Shown here in pieces: positions 26,417-34,531 of a stretch of 64,000 bases of DNA. Source of the stretch: Palsa-504 sp963844625. Lineage in GTDB: Bacteria > Actinomycetota > Actinomycetes > Streptosporangiales > Streptosporangiaceae. Below the pieces are notes generated by a model. It searched no databases. It worked only from the letters and a program-made list of their open reading frames with translations, and had not been told where the DNA came from. The position numbers and the translations under genes are program-made. Location of the stretch: the NCBI GenBank assembly GCA_963844625.1, contig CAWJPF010000009.1, positions 62,001 through 126,000 of the forward strand, written 5' to 3'. Within the stretch, counting starts at the first letter, position 1. Each line of letters starts with the position of its first letter.

Positions 26417-27247
26417 TCACTCCAGGGCGGAGCCGCGGAGCTTGGCCCGGAGCAGGCGCAGGTCGGCGGCACTGAAGTCGTGATCGGTCAGCCACCGGAC
26501 GACCCCGCCGTAACGGGAGTCCATCTGCTCGAGGAAGGCGGCCATCGTCTCCGGCCGCGGCCGGTGCGAGTCGGCGGACTTGCTGCCGATGTCGCGGGCG
26601 TAGGTCGGTGAGGCGAGCAGGCGGGCCACGATGGCCTCAGTGCGCTCCGCCGTGGCGGCGGCGTAGTCGGTCACCACGGCCTGCGGGGTGACGCTGGCCA
26701 CGGTGAGCGCGAGCGCCACCACCACGCCGGTCCGGTCCTTGCCCGCCGCGCAGTGGACCAGCGCCGCGCCTTCGGAGTGCGCGATACTGCGCAGCGCGGC
26801 CACCACCTGATCGGGACGATCTTCCAGGTAACCCAGGTAGTGCCCGCAGACCGGATCGCGCGGGTACCTGGACTTGTCCCGGTCGGCCTTGGTCAGCCCG
26901 GGCTTGGTCAGCCCGGGCTTGGTCAGCCTGGGCTTGGTCAGCAGGGCGTCGGCGATCATGTCTGTGTTTGATCCCACCTCGGGCAGCACCGGGTGGTGAG
27001 CGTGGCGCACGCCCGCCACGGCGTCCAGCGGCGCCGGGCCCTCCGACTTCAGCTCGTTGGAGCTGCGCAGGTCGACGACGGTGGTGACGCCGATGTCACG
27101 CACCAGTCTCGCCACGTCCGAGGGTGACAGGTCCTGCAGGTTGTCCGCGCGCAGCAGCTGGGCTCCGGCGATCTGATGGCCATCGGTGGTGGGCAGGCCG
27201 CCCAGATCACGGACATTAACGGCCCCTTCGAGCTCGATCCATGGCAT
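26417..27247 (-). CDS. Tyrosine-protein phosphatase (Y_phosphatase3 / MptpB-like)
   Basis: A 276-residue phosphatase. The active-site loop HCAAGKDRTG (165-174) has catalytic C166 and R172 and the lysine-aspartate pair typical of the actinobacterial triple-specificity group. The N-terminal VNVRDLGGLPTTDG and LRADNLQDLSPSD match that family. No signal peptide is visible. Four LTKPG-type repeats (about residues 101-120) interrupt the lid region. Stands alone between LacI and a noncoding gap. Confidence 0.9.
   Translation of the reverse strand: MPWIELEGAVNVRDLGGLPTTDGHQIAGAQLLRADNLQDLSPSDVARLVRDIGVTTVVDLRSSNELKSEGPAPLDAVAGVRHAHHPVLPEVGSNTDMIADALLTKPRLTKPGLTKPGLTKADRDKSRYPRDPVCGHYLGYLEDRPDQVVAALRSIAHSEGAALVHCAAGKDRTGVVVALALTVASVTPQAVVTDYAAATAERTEAIVARLLASPTYARDIGSKSADSHRPRPETMAAFLEQMDSRYGGVVRWLTDHDFSAADLRLLRAKLRGSALE
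26888..26947 (-). repeat. 15-bp tandem repeat (4 units) in the tyrosine phosphatase gene
   Basis: Four 15-base units, two identical and two with one to three changes, code LTKPG-type pentapeptides in frame, in the insert between the N-terminal segment and the catalytic loop. Confidence 0.88.
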
Positions 27248-27710
27248 AACAACACGATCTCAGACGCGGCGACGTGCCGCGGATCCGGCCGGCGAACGGC
27301 GGCGGCCGGTACCGCTGGCGTGCGCCACCCGTCTGCGGCCCGGATCATCCGCATAGGCCGGATCCTCCACGATCTATTGCCGTGCGACTGCACCATGGTG
27401 CGCTTCCGCATCACCGCACGCGTAGGGAGCACAGCGCGCGATGGTGTCCGCGGCTACGCCGGCGACTTTGTCGAGCTGCTGGGCGCCGCGGCCGGGCAAG
27501 GAGTTACCGGCGTGTGTCCTTAATGGGGCCCGTTTGGCGTGAGACCGGGCGAGTTTGGGGCATACTTATGTTGACCGTCACGCCGCCCAGATCCCTGCGG
27601 CCCGCCGCAAGGTCGATGCTGACCCCGCCGTTTCCCGGATCATCACCGGAGAGGCCCCCTGACAGCACCTGGCTAAAGAGCCCGTTAGCTGCTGCTGAGT
27701 GGGAGTCCGC
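27248..27710. other. Intergenic region with no supported gene
   Basis: About 460 bases. The open frames here are short and show no family resemblance. It must contain the promoters of the leftward phosphatase gene and the rightward STAS gene, but I see no convincing pair of boxes. Confidence 0.5.
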
Positions 27711-28136
27711 ATGTTGTCGCTGTTTTCCGATTCTTCCTTTCCATCTCCCCCTCCTTCCTCACCGGAGGCGTCGTCCCGCCCCGTGCCCTCCGCGTCAGCG
27801 TTCTCCGGGAGGGCGCGCCCGCGGCCCGGGCGGGTGGCGATCGAGATCGACGCGGGCCCGGGGGCAACCACGGTTTTCATCCGTGGTGAGCTCGACCTGG
27901 TGACCATGCCGGTACTCGCCGAGCACCTGACGCGCGCCGTGCGGGGGAATCCCGGGCGGCTCGTGCTGGATATGGCCGCGACCGACTTCATGGACTGCGG
28001 TTCCGCCCGGCTGATCGCCGGGGCCGCCCGATCCCTGCCCGAAGGCGGGCGCCTGGTCATCCGCCGTCCCGGCCGGGGGGTGCGCCGGATCCTGGAACTC
28101 ACCGGCCTCGGCGCTTACTGCGAAATAGAGAGTTGA
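27711..28136 (+). CDS. STAS-domain protein (anti-sigma factor antagonist-like)
   Basis: About 141 residues: a Ser/Pro-rich tail (1-40) and a STAS domain (VAIEIDAGPGATTVFIRGEL to the end). Such proteins bind anti-sigma kinases and are switched by phosphorylation of a serine in an F-x-D-S-S/T-G motif. Here the motif reads FMDCGSARLI, with Cys at the usual phosphoserine position and Ser two places later, so regulation may differ. The ATG at 27711 has GGGAG five bases upstream; a GTG at 27699 is possible. The next gene downstream encodes a GAF-ANTAR sensor. Confidence 0.8.
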   Translation: MLSLFSDSSFPSPPPSSPEASSRPVPSASAFSGRARPRPGRVAIEIDAGPGATTVFIRGELDLVTMPVLAEHLTRAVRGNPGRLVLDMAATDFMDCGSARLIAGAARSLPEGGRLVIRRPGRGVRRILELTGLGAYCEIES

Positions 28137-28210
28137 CTCGCGGGTAAGATCCCACCGGTCGCGTTGTATACCCCGAACGCGTCGCGCTACCAGGAATGTG
28201 AGGAGGGCAG

Positions 28211-28918
28211 ATGAGCGTCTCGGTGCATGATGTACGGCAGGCGCTGAACGAGCTGGGCAAGCTGCGCTTCGGCGAAATGCGGGTCGAGGACGCCATGCAC
28301 CACATCGTCCAGACCACTCATGCGATCTTCTCCGTGGACGGCGCCGGCCTGATGCTGGCTGACGTCGACCACCACCTGCTCAACGCCGCCGTGTCTGATG
28401 AGCGCATGAGGCATCTGGAAGAGCTGCAGATACGCCATCAGGAAGGTCCGTGCATCGCGGCCTTCGAGGATAAGGAACTGGTCCGGGCCGAGGACCTGAC
28501 CGAGGACATGCGGTGGCCGTCTTTCAGCAAGCACGCGGTCGCTCGCGGGGTGCGGGCCGTACTGGCCAGCCCCATCCCGTACAACCAGGACGCGGTGGGC
28601 GTCGTCGCGGTGCTGTCTGAGGACCGCCGTCCCTGGTCCGCCGAGGCCGAACTCGCGCTGCTCGCGTTCACCGACCTCGCCGCCTTGCTCATCGCGACCA
28701 TGATGATGGGCGAGCAGCAGACCGAGCTGGCCGCGCAGCTGCAGTCGGCGCTGAACTCCCGGGCCATCATCGAGCAGGCCAAGGGCGTACTGATCGGCCA
28801 GCAGGGCGTCTCGGCGCACGCCGCCTACCTGCAACTGCGCGCGCAGGCGCGGACCGAGCGCCGCAAGCTCGCCGTCGTCAGCGCCGAGCTCGTCCGCCGC
28901 GCGACCCTCGAGCCCTGA
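28211..28918 (+). CDS. GAF-ANTAR domain regulator
   Basis: A 235-residue protein with an N-terminal GAF sensor domain (about 25-165, GPCIAAFEDKELVRAEDL and VGVVAVLSEDRRPW) and a C-terminal ANTAR RNA-binding domain (about 175-232, LNSRAIIEQAKGVLIGQQ). ANTAR domains bind paired hairpins in transcripts and prevent termination. AGGAGGG lies close before the ATG. No paired hairpin target was identified nearby. It follows the STAS gene by 74 bases. Confidence 0.9.
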   Translation: MSVSVHDVRQALNELGKLRFGEMRVEDAMHHIVQTTHAIFSVDGAGLMLADVDHHLLNAAVSDERMRHLEELQIRHQEGPCIAAFEDKELVRAEDLTEDMRWPSFSKHAVARGVRAVLASPIPYNQDAVGVVAVLSEDRRPWSAEAELALLAFTDLAALLIATMMMGEQQTELAAQLQSALNSRAIIEQAKGVLIGQQGVSAHAAYLQLRAQARTERRKLAVVSAELVRRATLEP

Positions 28919-28946
28919 CGGCCTACCAGAGCTGACGGCTCACGGT

Positions 28947-29114
28947 CTAGCGCCGCCGGCCCCAGGCGGTGCCGATGCCCGCCTGATGCAAGGCCAGGCA
29001 GACCAGGCCGAGGAGCAGCAGGTCGGTGACGGAGAACCACGCGTCGGTGGCGGTACCCGTGGCATTGATGATCCAGGCGATGCCGAAGAGGATCGCCGCG
29101 ATGATGGCTAGCAT
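28947..29114 (-). CDS. Small two-span membrane protein (55 aa)
   Basis: A 55-residue frame, MLAIIAAILFGIAWIINATG at the start and GIGTAWGRRR at the end, with two hydrophobic segments and a positively charged tail. I recognise this kind of short conserved protein from other actinomycetes but know no function. A purine-rich stretch precedes the ATG. It lies between the GAF-ANTAR gene and an ABC exporter. Confidence 0.6.
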   Translation of the reverse strand: MLAIIAAILFGIAWIINATGTATDAWFSVTDLLLLGLVCLALHQAGIGTAWGRRR

Positions 29115-29169
29115 GCCCGGCTGCTTCCCATCCGGCGCCGCGATAATCGGGTCGGCCCGCCCCCGTAGA

Positions 29170-31077
29170 TCACAATTCGTACTGGGAAGCCTGCAGGGTG
29201 AAAAGCTCGGCGTACTGACCGCCGAGCGCGAGCAACTCGGCGTGCGCGCCCTGCTCGATCAGCCCGCCGTCACGCAGGACATAGATCCGGTCGGCATGCT
29301 TCACGCTGGCGAGCCGGTGCGTGATCAGCAGCACGCCGCGGCCCTCCGCATGCCTGCGGATCGAGCTGAACAGCGCGTACTCAGCGCGAGCGTCGAGGGC
29401 GGCGGTGGGCTCGTCCATGATCAGCAGCGGCGCCGACCGGTAGAAGCCGCGCGCGGCGGCGATCCGCTGCCACTGGCCGCCGGACAGCTCAGCTCCGTCC
29501 TTGAAATGGCGGTCGAGCAGGGTGTCATACCCGTGCGGGAGTTTCTCGATCACCGTGTCGGCTCCTGAGGCCGCGGCCGCGCTGGTCAGCGTGCCAGGAC
29601 CGCCCTCGCGGCCCATGGAGATGTTGTGACGTACGGTGAGCGGCCAGTTGGCGTGATCCTGGGCGATGACCGCGATCCGCTCCCGCAGTGGCTCGGGATC
29701 GACGTCGCCGATGGCGGTCTGATCCCAGTACACGGTGCCGCAGCCGGGGCCGCTGTCGGGCTGGTACAGGCCGGCCAGGATCTTCGCCAGCGTGGTCTTG
29801 CCTGAGCCGTTCTCGCCTACCAGCGCGACCACTTCACCCCGGCGGATCTCGATGCTGACCCCGCGAAGCGCCGGTTCGCTGGCCCCGGGATAGGTGAAGG
29901 TGACGTTATCCACGGTGATCCGGTCGAACTCCGCCGGGACCGCCTTGACGCCCGGCGGCGGTATCCGGCTCGCCGCGTCAGCGCAGAAGGCCTGGTAGTC
30001 AGAGAAATACAGTCCTTCCTCGTAACACTGGTTCACCGCGAACAGCAGCGTGGCCAGGGACGCCTGCGCGGAACGGATCGCCAGGACCGCGGTACCCGCG
30101 AAGGCGAGCGGCATCGCGCCGACGGCCAGCAAGATCCCGAGCGCGGTATATACACCGGCGGTGGCGACGCCGCCCGCCGCCGCCGCGGCCAGCCGGGTGC
30201 GGGCCTGCCGGCCTGCCGCCTCGATCTCGGCATCGCGTGCGTAGGCGGCCAGCCGGGCCACCCGCGCGAGCATGAAATGCCGCAGCGTGAAGGAACGCAT
30301 TTCGGCTGCGGTCCGCCGCTCCGCCATCAGGTCGGCCAGCATCCATTTCCTGCGGTGGCTGTCGGCCAGCGCGAAGTTGGTGATGTAACCGATCCTGGCC
30401 GCGCGCACCGCGGCCCAGCCGCCCGGCAGTTCGGCGATGAGCAGCAGGATGAGCAGGATCGGCTGGAGCACCGCGACGACCGACGCCGCGGCGGCGATCC
30501 CGGCGGCGCCGGTCACGCAGTCCAGGACGTTGGTCACCACCTGCGGGGCGGAGTACAGACCCCGGTCACGTGCGCGCTGCATGGCGTCGTAAAAGGCCGC
30601 GTCGTCGAAGGCGGCCAGCTCGACTTGCGTGGTCAGATCGAGCAACCGGATCTCGACCACACGGTCCACCTGCGGCTTGAGCCTCGCCTGGGCCCAGCCC
30701 GCGGCGGCCTGCAACCCGGCCCGTGCGGCCACCGCCGCGGCCACGGCGATCAGCGAGGGCAGCGCGGCCCGGACCCGTTGCGGCGTCGGCCCGGCCGCGA
30801 ACAGCGCCTCGAGCACGCCGGTCGTGGCCAGCAGAGCGAATCCGGTGAGCACGCCCGAGACCAGGTTCAGCCCGATTGTCGCGGCGGTGTCACGGCGGTT
30901 GGCCTGCCAGCCAAGCCGGACCGCCTGCCGGATGAGTCCGGGCAGCTGCCGGGCGATCGAGACGAACCCGGTCTCGGCCAGCCGCTCGTCGTGAGCCCGC
31001 CAGTAGAAGCTAGCCAGCTCGGCCGTGAGTTCGTCGGCCTGGGCCTCGGCGTTCCGGGACGTAGCCGTGATCCGCAC
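29170..31077 (-). CDS. ABC exporter, fused membrane and ATPase domains
   Basis: About 635 residues. Six membrane spans (about 60-360) precede a nucleotide-binding domain with Walker A GENGSGKT, signature LSGGQWQR, Walker B LLIMDEPTAALD and the switch histidine in LLITHRLASV. It would act as a dimer to export a lipid, peptide or drug. The open frame extends to 31137, but the GTG at 31075-31077 has GGGAG eight bases upstream and seems the better start. No partner gene nearby, so a homodimer is likely. Confidence 0.85.
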   Translation of the reverse strand: MRITATSRNAEAQADELTAELASFYWRAHDERLAETGFVSIARQLPGLIRQAVRLGWQANRRDTAATIGLNLVSGVLTGFALLATTGVLEALFAAGPTPQRVRAALPSLIAVAAAVAARAGLQAAAGWAQARLKPQVDRVVEIRLLDLTTQVELAAFDDAAFYDAMQRARDRGLYSAPQVVTNVLDCVTGAAGIAAAASVVAVLQPILLILLLIAELPGGWAAVRAARIGYITNFALADSHRRKWMLADLMAERRTAAEMRSFTLRHFMLARVARLAAYARDAEIEAAGRQARTRLAAAAAGGVATAGVYTALGILLAVGAMPLAFAGTAVLAIRSAQASLATLLFAVNQCYEEGLYFSDYQAFCADAASRIPPPGVKAVPAEFDRITVDNVTFTYPGASEPALRGVSIEIRRGEVVALVGENGSGKTTLAKILAGLYQPDSGPGCGTVYWDQTAIGDVDPEPLRERIAVIAQDHANWPLTVRHNISMGREGGPGTLTSAAAASGADTVIEKLPHGYDTLLDRHFKDGAELSGGQWQRIAAARGFYRSAPLLIMDEPTAALDARAEYALFSSIRRHAEGRGVLLITHRLASVKHADRIYVLRDGGLIEQGAHAELLALGGQYAELFTLQASQYEL

Positions 31078-31187
31078 CGTGGCAGCTCCCTCCGCCCGGC
31101 CGCGGCGCACTGCGCCGCGGCGGGTATCCGAGAGCACCAGTATGTGAGAGCGGTCTGGCCGGCGCCTAACGACTTACCGCGGCCTGT

Positions 31188-31223
31188 GCTAACCCCAGAT
31201 GCTGCGCTAACCCCAGATGCTGT
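31188..31223. repeat. 18-bp tandem duplication across a stop codon
   Basis: Two adjacent 18-base copies differ at one base. Each contains the last codons and the TAG stop of the MetE-like gene, so the gene has a second copy of its terminal codons just behind its stop. Confidence 0.85.
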
Positions 31224-32325
31224 GGGCGGTCGCGACGATCAGCTTGAGCTTGGCGACCTGCTGGTCGTAGGTCAGTGCGTTGCCCTCCACGGTCGAGGAG
31301 AATCCGCACTGCCCGGACAGGCAGATCTGGTCAAGCGGCACGTACTTGGCTGCCTCGTCGACCCGCCGCTTCAGCTCATCCATCGATTCGAGCTCGGGGC
31401 GCTTGGTAGTGACCAGGCCCAGCACGACTATCTTGCCCTTGGGGACGAAACGCAGCGGTTCGAAGCCGCCGGACCTCTCGTCGTCGTACTCGAGGAAGAA
31501 CCCGTCCACGTCAAGCTCGGAGAACAGGGCCTCGGCCACGAAGTCGTAGCCGCCGGAGGCGGCCCACGAGGAGCGGAAGTTGCCCCGGCACATGTGGGTG
31601 GTGATGGCCATCCCGGCCGGCTTGTCCTTGACCGCCGCGTTGATCTGCTTGATGTACCGCAGGTGCATGTGCTCGGCGTCTTCGCCGCGCTCGGTGATCT
31701 CGGCGCGCTGGGCCGGATCGTTCAGGTAGGCGAGGCTGGTGTCGTCGAACTGCAGGTAGGTGCAGCCCAGGTCGGCCAGCCGCTGAACCTCGTCGGCGTA
31801 CGCCGCGGCCAGGTCCGCCCAGAACTGCTCGATGTCCGGGTAGACGTCGGGATCGAGCGCGGCGGGGCCGCCCCGGTAGTGCACCATGTTCGGCGACGGG
31901 ATGGTCTGCTTGGGCACGGCCGTGGTGACGTGCGACCTCAGGAACGTGAAGTCATCGCCGAAGATGGTGCCGTCGAGCTTCACCTTGCCGCCGATGTGCA
32001 GCGCGGCCGGTGTCCACTCGATGCTTCCCGAGGGGTTGGTGAACTTCACGGCCAGGTGGCCGGGCGCCTTGGATACCCCGCCGAGGGCGTAGATGAAGTC
32101 CATGTGCCACGACGCCCGGCGGAACTCCCCGTCGGTGGCCGACTGCAGGCCTACCTCCTCCTGCATCCGGATCGCCTTGATGATCTCCTCGTCCTCGACG
32201 GCCCGGAGCTCGCTCGCCGTAATCGTGCCGGCGGCGAAGTCGTCGCGCGCCTCGAGCAGCCGCCGCGGGCGCAGCAGGCTGCCGACATGGTCGGCGCGGA
32301 ACGGAGGGCTGGTTCTGGCGGACAT
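31207..32325 (-). CDS. MetE-like cobalamin-independent methyltransferase (YxjG/YxjH family)
   Basis: A 372-residue protein resembling the C-terminal catalytic half of methionine synthase MetE. It begins FRADHVGSLLRPRRLLEA, has LQFDDTSLAYLNDP, the zinc-ligand region THMCRGNF and C-terminal GQCGFSSTVEGN holding the zinc cysteine. These short homologues transfer methyl groups to homocysteine or a related thiol; the methyl donor is uncertain since the folate-binding N-terminal half is missing, as usual in this family. Start at the ATG 32323-32325, with GAGAG upstream; an in-frame codon at 32358 is less likely. Confidence 0.87.
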   Translation of the reverse strand: MSARTSPPFRADHVGSLLRPRRLLEARDDFAAGTITASELRAVEDEEIIKAIRMQEEVGLQSATDGEFRRASWHMDFIYALGGVSKAPGHLAVKFTNPSGSIEWTPAALHIGGKVKLDGTIFGDDFTFLRSHVTTAVPKQTIPSPNMVHYRGGPAALDPDVYPDIEQFWADLAAAYADEVQRLADLGCTYLQFDDTSLAYLNDPAQRAEITERGEDAEHMHLRYIKQINAAVKDKPAGMAITTHMCRGNFRSSWAASGGYDFVAEALFSELDVDGFFLEYDDERSGGFEPLRFVPKGKIVVLGLVTTKRPELESMDELKRRVDEAAKYVPLDQICLSGQCGFSSTVEGNALTYDQQVAKLKLIVATAHSIWG

Positions 32326-32516
32326 GGCTGATCTCTCTTCCTCGAGTGTCTCGCACAAATCTTATTTCTGCCGAACGAGCCGTGGTGGCACCTGCCGGCC
32401 CCTACCTCGCCTACCAGCCCGGGCGATGCCGGACCGGTCTGGGCCGGCCCGGTCAACAATGCCCGAGGACGGGTGCCAGCGCCAGTGAGCCTGCTAGCAT
32501 GCGGGCCAAGCTTCGT

Positions 32517-32540
32517 GCGGGTCACAAGATGGTGACCCGC
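32517..32540. promoter_or_regulatory. Inverted repeat upstream of the molybdate-type importer
   Basis: GCGGGTCAC and GTGACCCGC (9-base perfect arms, 6-base spacer), about 60 bases before the lipoprotein start. Could be an operator or a leader hairpin. Confidence 0.5.
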
Positions 32541-32562
32541 TGGTTGCTGATGTCCCGCTTCC

Positions 32563-32575
32563 TTGCGTCACGCAA
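32563..32575. promoter_or_regulatory. Small palindrome upstream of the molybdate-type importer
   Basis: TTGCG-TCA-CGCAA, 24 bases before the ATG at 32599. Together with the larger repeat it suggests a structured or protein-bound control region. Confidence 0.4.
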
Positions 32576-32598
32576 CCATCAGTGGCAATGTTCGGGGA

Positions 32599-33648
32599 AT
32601 GATTCCTGTCTTCGCCAAGAGAAGAGCGACAGTCGTCGCCCTGATTGCCATAACCTGCACGGGGCTCGCCGCGGGATGCAGCAGCAGCAGCTCGTCAAGT
32701 TCTGCCTCGACCCCGGCGTCCTCCAGCGCCAGCGCGTCGAGCACGCCCACGGCGTCCGGCACCGCCAACGTGGCCTACGCGTCCTCGCTGACGTTCCTCA
32801 ATGAGAAGGTCATCGCCCCCGCCTTCAAGGCGGCCACCGGCTTCGGGTACTCAGGCACCGGAAACGCCTCAGGCACCCTGGAGGCTGACATCGCCGCTGG
32901 CGAGATCCAGCCGAACGTCTTCCAGAGCGTGGGCAGCGACAACATCACCCCGCTGGAGCCCAAGTTCACGAACTGGTACATCCAGTACGCCGGCACCTCG
33001 ATGGTCGTGGCGTACAACCCCAAGAGCAAGTACGCCAGCCAGTTCAAGGCCATCGCCGACGGCAGCGTGCCACTGAAGAACCTGTTCACCCTGCTCCAGA
33101 CGCCGGGCCTGAAGCTGGGCCGCACCGACCCCAACGTCGACCCGCAGGGCCGGGACTTCATCTACATGCTGGAGCTCGCCCAGGCCTACTACCACCTGCC
33201 GTCGGACACGGTGGCCAAGATCCTGGGCACCACGGACTTCGGCACAGCCTCGTCGTCGCAGATCTACGCCGAGTCCTCGCTGGACTCGACGCTGCAGTCG
33301 GGGCAACTCGATGCCGCGAGCGCGTTCGTCACTCAGGCGGTCGAGCTGCACTTGGCCTATGTCCCGCTGGTGCCGCAGATCAACCTCTGCTGCTCGCAGT
33401 ACGCGAGCCAGTACAAGACGGCAAAGGTTACGCTGGCCAATGGCATGACTAAGTCCGGCTCACCGCAGGTCATCGACATCACCATCATCGGCAAGCCCAC
33501 CGATGCCGGCATCGCGTTCGTCAAATACACGCTGTCGCCGGCGGGCTTGGCCAAGTACAAGGCAGGCGGATTCACCGTGCTCACCCCCACGGTAACCGGA
33601 TCGACGAGCTCGGTACCCTCCGCGATTTCGAGTGAGCTGGGCGGCTAG
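32599..33648 (+). CDS. Molybdate/tungstate-type ABC substrate-binding lipoprotein (WtpA/ModA-like)
   Basis: A 349-residue lipoprotein: signal peptide with lipobox LAAGC, a long Ser/Ala linker, then a binding domain. The segments VAYASSLTFLNEKVI and GRTDPNVDPQGRDFIYMLEL match the WtpA/TupA-like oxyanion binders, and QAVELHLAYVPLVPQINL the second lobe. The ATG at 32599 starts right at the signal peptide; an in-frame TTG at 32563 is less likely. First gene of a three-gene importer operon. Molybdate or tungstate is the family substrate; other oxyanions are possible. Confidence 0.85.
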   Translation: MIPVFAKRRATVVALIAITCTGLAAGCSSSSSSSSASTPASSSASASSTPTASGTANVAYASSLTFLNEKVIAPAFKAATGFGYSGTGNASGTLEADIAAGEIQPNVFQSVGSDNITPLEPKFTNWYIQYAGTSMVVAYNPKSKYASQFKAIADGSVPLKNLFTLLQTPGLKLGRTDPNVDPQGRDFIYMLELAQAYYHLPSDTVAKILGTTDFGTASSSQIYAESSLDSTLQSGQLDAASAFVTQAVELHLAYVPLVPQINLCCSQYASQYKTAKVTLANGMTKSGSPQVIDITIIGKPTDAGIAFVKYTLSPAGLAKYKAGGFTVLTPTVTGSTSSVPSAISSELGG

Positions 33649-34531
33649 CCCCGCGGCAGCCGCGGGCGGCGCGGTCCAGGGGAACGAAACCCCCGGACCG
33701 CGCCGCCCGGCTGGACGGGGATGGTTCGCCGGGAGCAAGCCGCGGCTCCGTTCGGCGTCTACCATCGTCTCGGTGGCCGGCGCGGGCATTATCTGGCTGG
33801 CCTTGCTCGGCCCCGTGTTCGCCCTCCTGACACACCTGTCTTGGAGCGCCATCGTCAGCTCCCTGACGGCCCCGGGGGCGCTGGTTCCCCTCGTGGTCTC
33901 GGTGGAATCCGGGCTGGTGACCCTGGGCGTGCTGCTGGTCTTCTGCACCCCGCTGGCCTGGATGCTCGCCCGGGGGAAACTGCCGTTCCCGCGCGTATGG
34001 GAGACCGGCGTGCTGTGCAGCCTGCTGCTGCCGCCACTGGTCGTCGGCCTGCTACTGGTCTTCTTGGTCGGCCCGTACACCACGATCGGCGAGATTCTCG
34101 CTCACCTGAACCAGTCCGCGACCAACACCTTCCTCGCCCTGGTCATCGCGGAGGTGTACGAGTCTGCGCCGTACTACGTGCTCGGCGCGCAGTCGGCCTT
34201 CGCCAGCGTCGAGCCGCGGCTGGAGCAGCAGGCCGGCCTGCTCGGCGACCGGCCGCGGCGGGTGTTCCGGCGGGTTACGCTGCCGCTGGCCGCACCGGGG
34301 CTGGCCATGGCCTTGTCGATCGCCTGGGCCAGGGCGATGGGCGCGTTCGGCGCGGTCATCATCATCGCTTACCACCCGATGGGGATACCGTTGCAGATAT
34401 ATACAACGCTGCAAGAGACCGGCCTGGCCTCCGCGCTGCCGTACGCCCTGGTCCTGCTGGTGGTCGCGCTCCCGCTGCCGCTGGCCGCCTACATCTGGAG
34501 CGCCCGTGCTGGACGCCGACGTCGAGGTTGA
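33632..34531 (+). CDS. Molybdate/tungstate-type ABC permease (WtpB/ModB-like)
   Basis: Up to 299 residues with five to six spans and the EAA loop EQQAGLLGDRPRRVFRRVTLP. The nominal GTG start overlaps the end of the lipoprotein gene by 17 bases; no good ribosome site is seen and the first 50 residues are polar and unusual, so the real start could lie further in. A strong hairpin (33664-33707) falls in this N-terminal stretch. The gene end overlaps the ATPase start by 26 bases. Confidence 0.84.
   Translation: MSWAASPAAAAGGAVQGNETPGPRRPAGRGWFAGSKPRLRSASTIVSVAGAGIIWLALLGPVFALLTHLSWSAIVSSLTAPGALVPLVVSVESGLVTLGVLLVFCTPLAWMLARGKLPFPRVWETGVLCSLLLPPLVVGLLLVFLVGPYTTIGEILAHLNQSATNTFLALVIAEVYESAPYYVLGAQSAFASVEPRLEQQAGLLGDRPRRVFRRVTLPLAAPGLAMALSIAWARAMGAFGAVIIIAYHPMGIPLQIYTTLQETGLASALPYALVLLVVALPLPLAAYIWSARAGRRRRG
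33664..33707 (+). terminator. Strong GC hairpin between lipoprotein and permease coding parts (possible attenuator)
   Basis: Arms of 14 bases (33664-33677 and 33694-33707) are perfect complements, extended by an inner GGGG/CCCC stem after one mismatch, closing a loop of AACGAAA. There is no T-run. Placed 16 bases after the lipoprotein stop codon, it would protect or separate the lipoprotein message from the permease message. Confidence 0.6.

Noticed and set aside
30277..32331. A 684-residue plus-strand frame opposite the ABC exporter and MetE-like gene
   Set aside because: No recognisable domain, and both minus-strand genes have complete conserved motifs.
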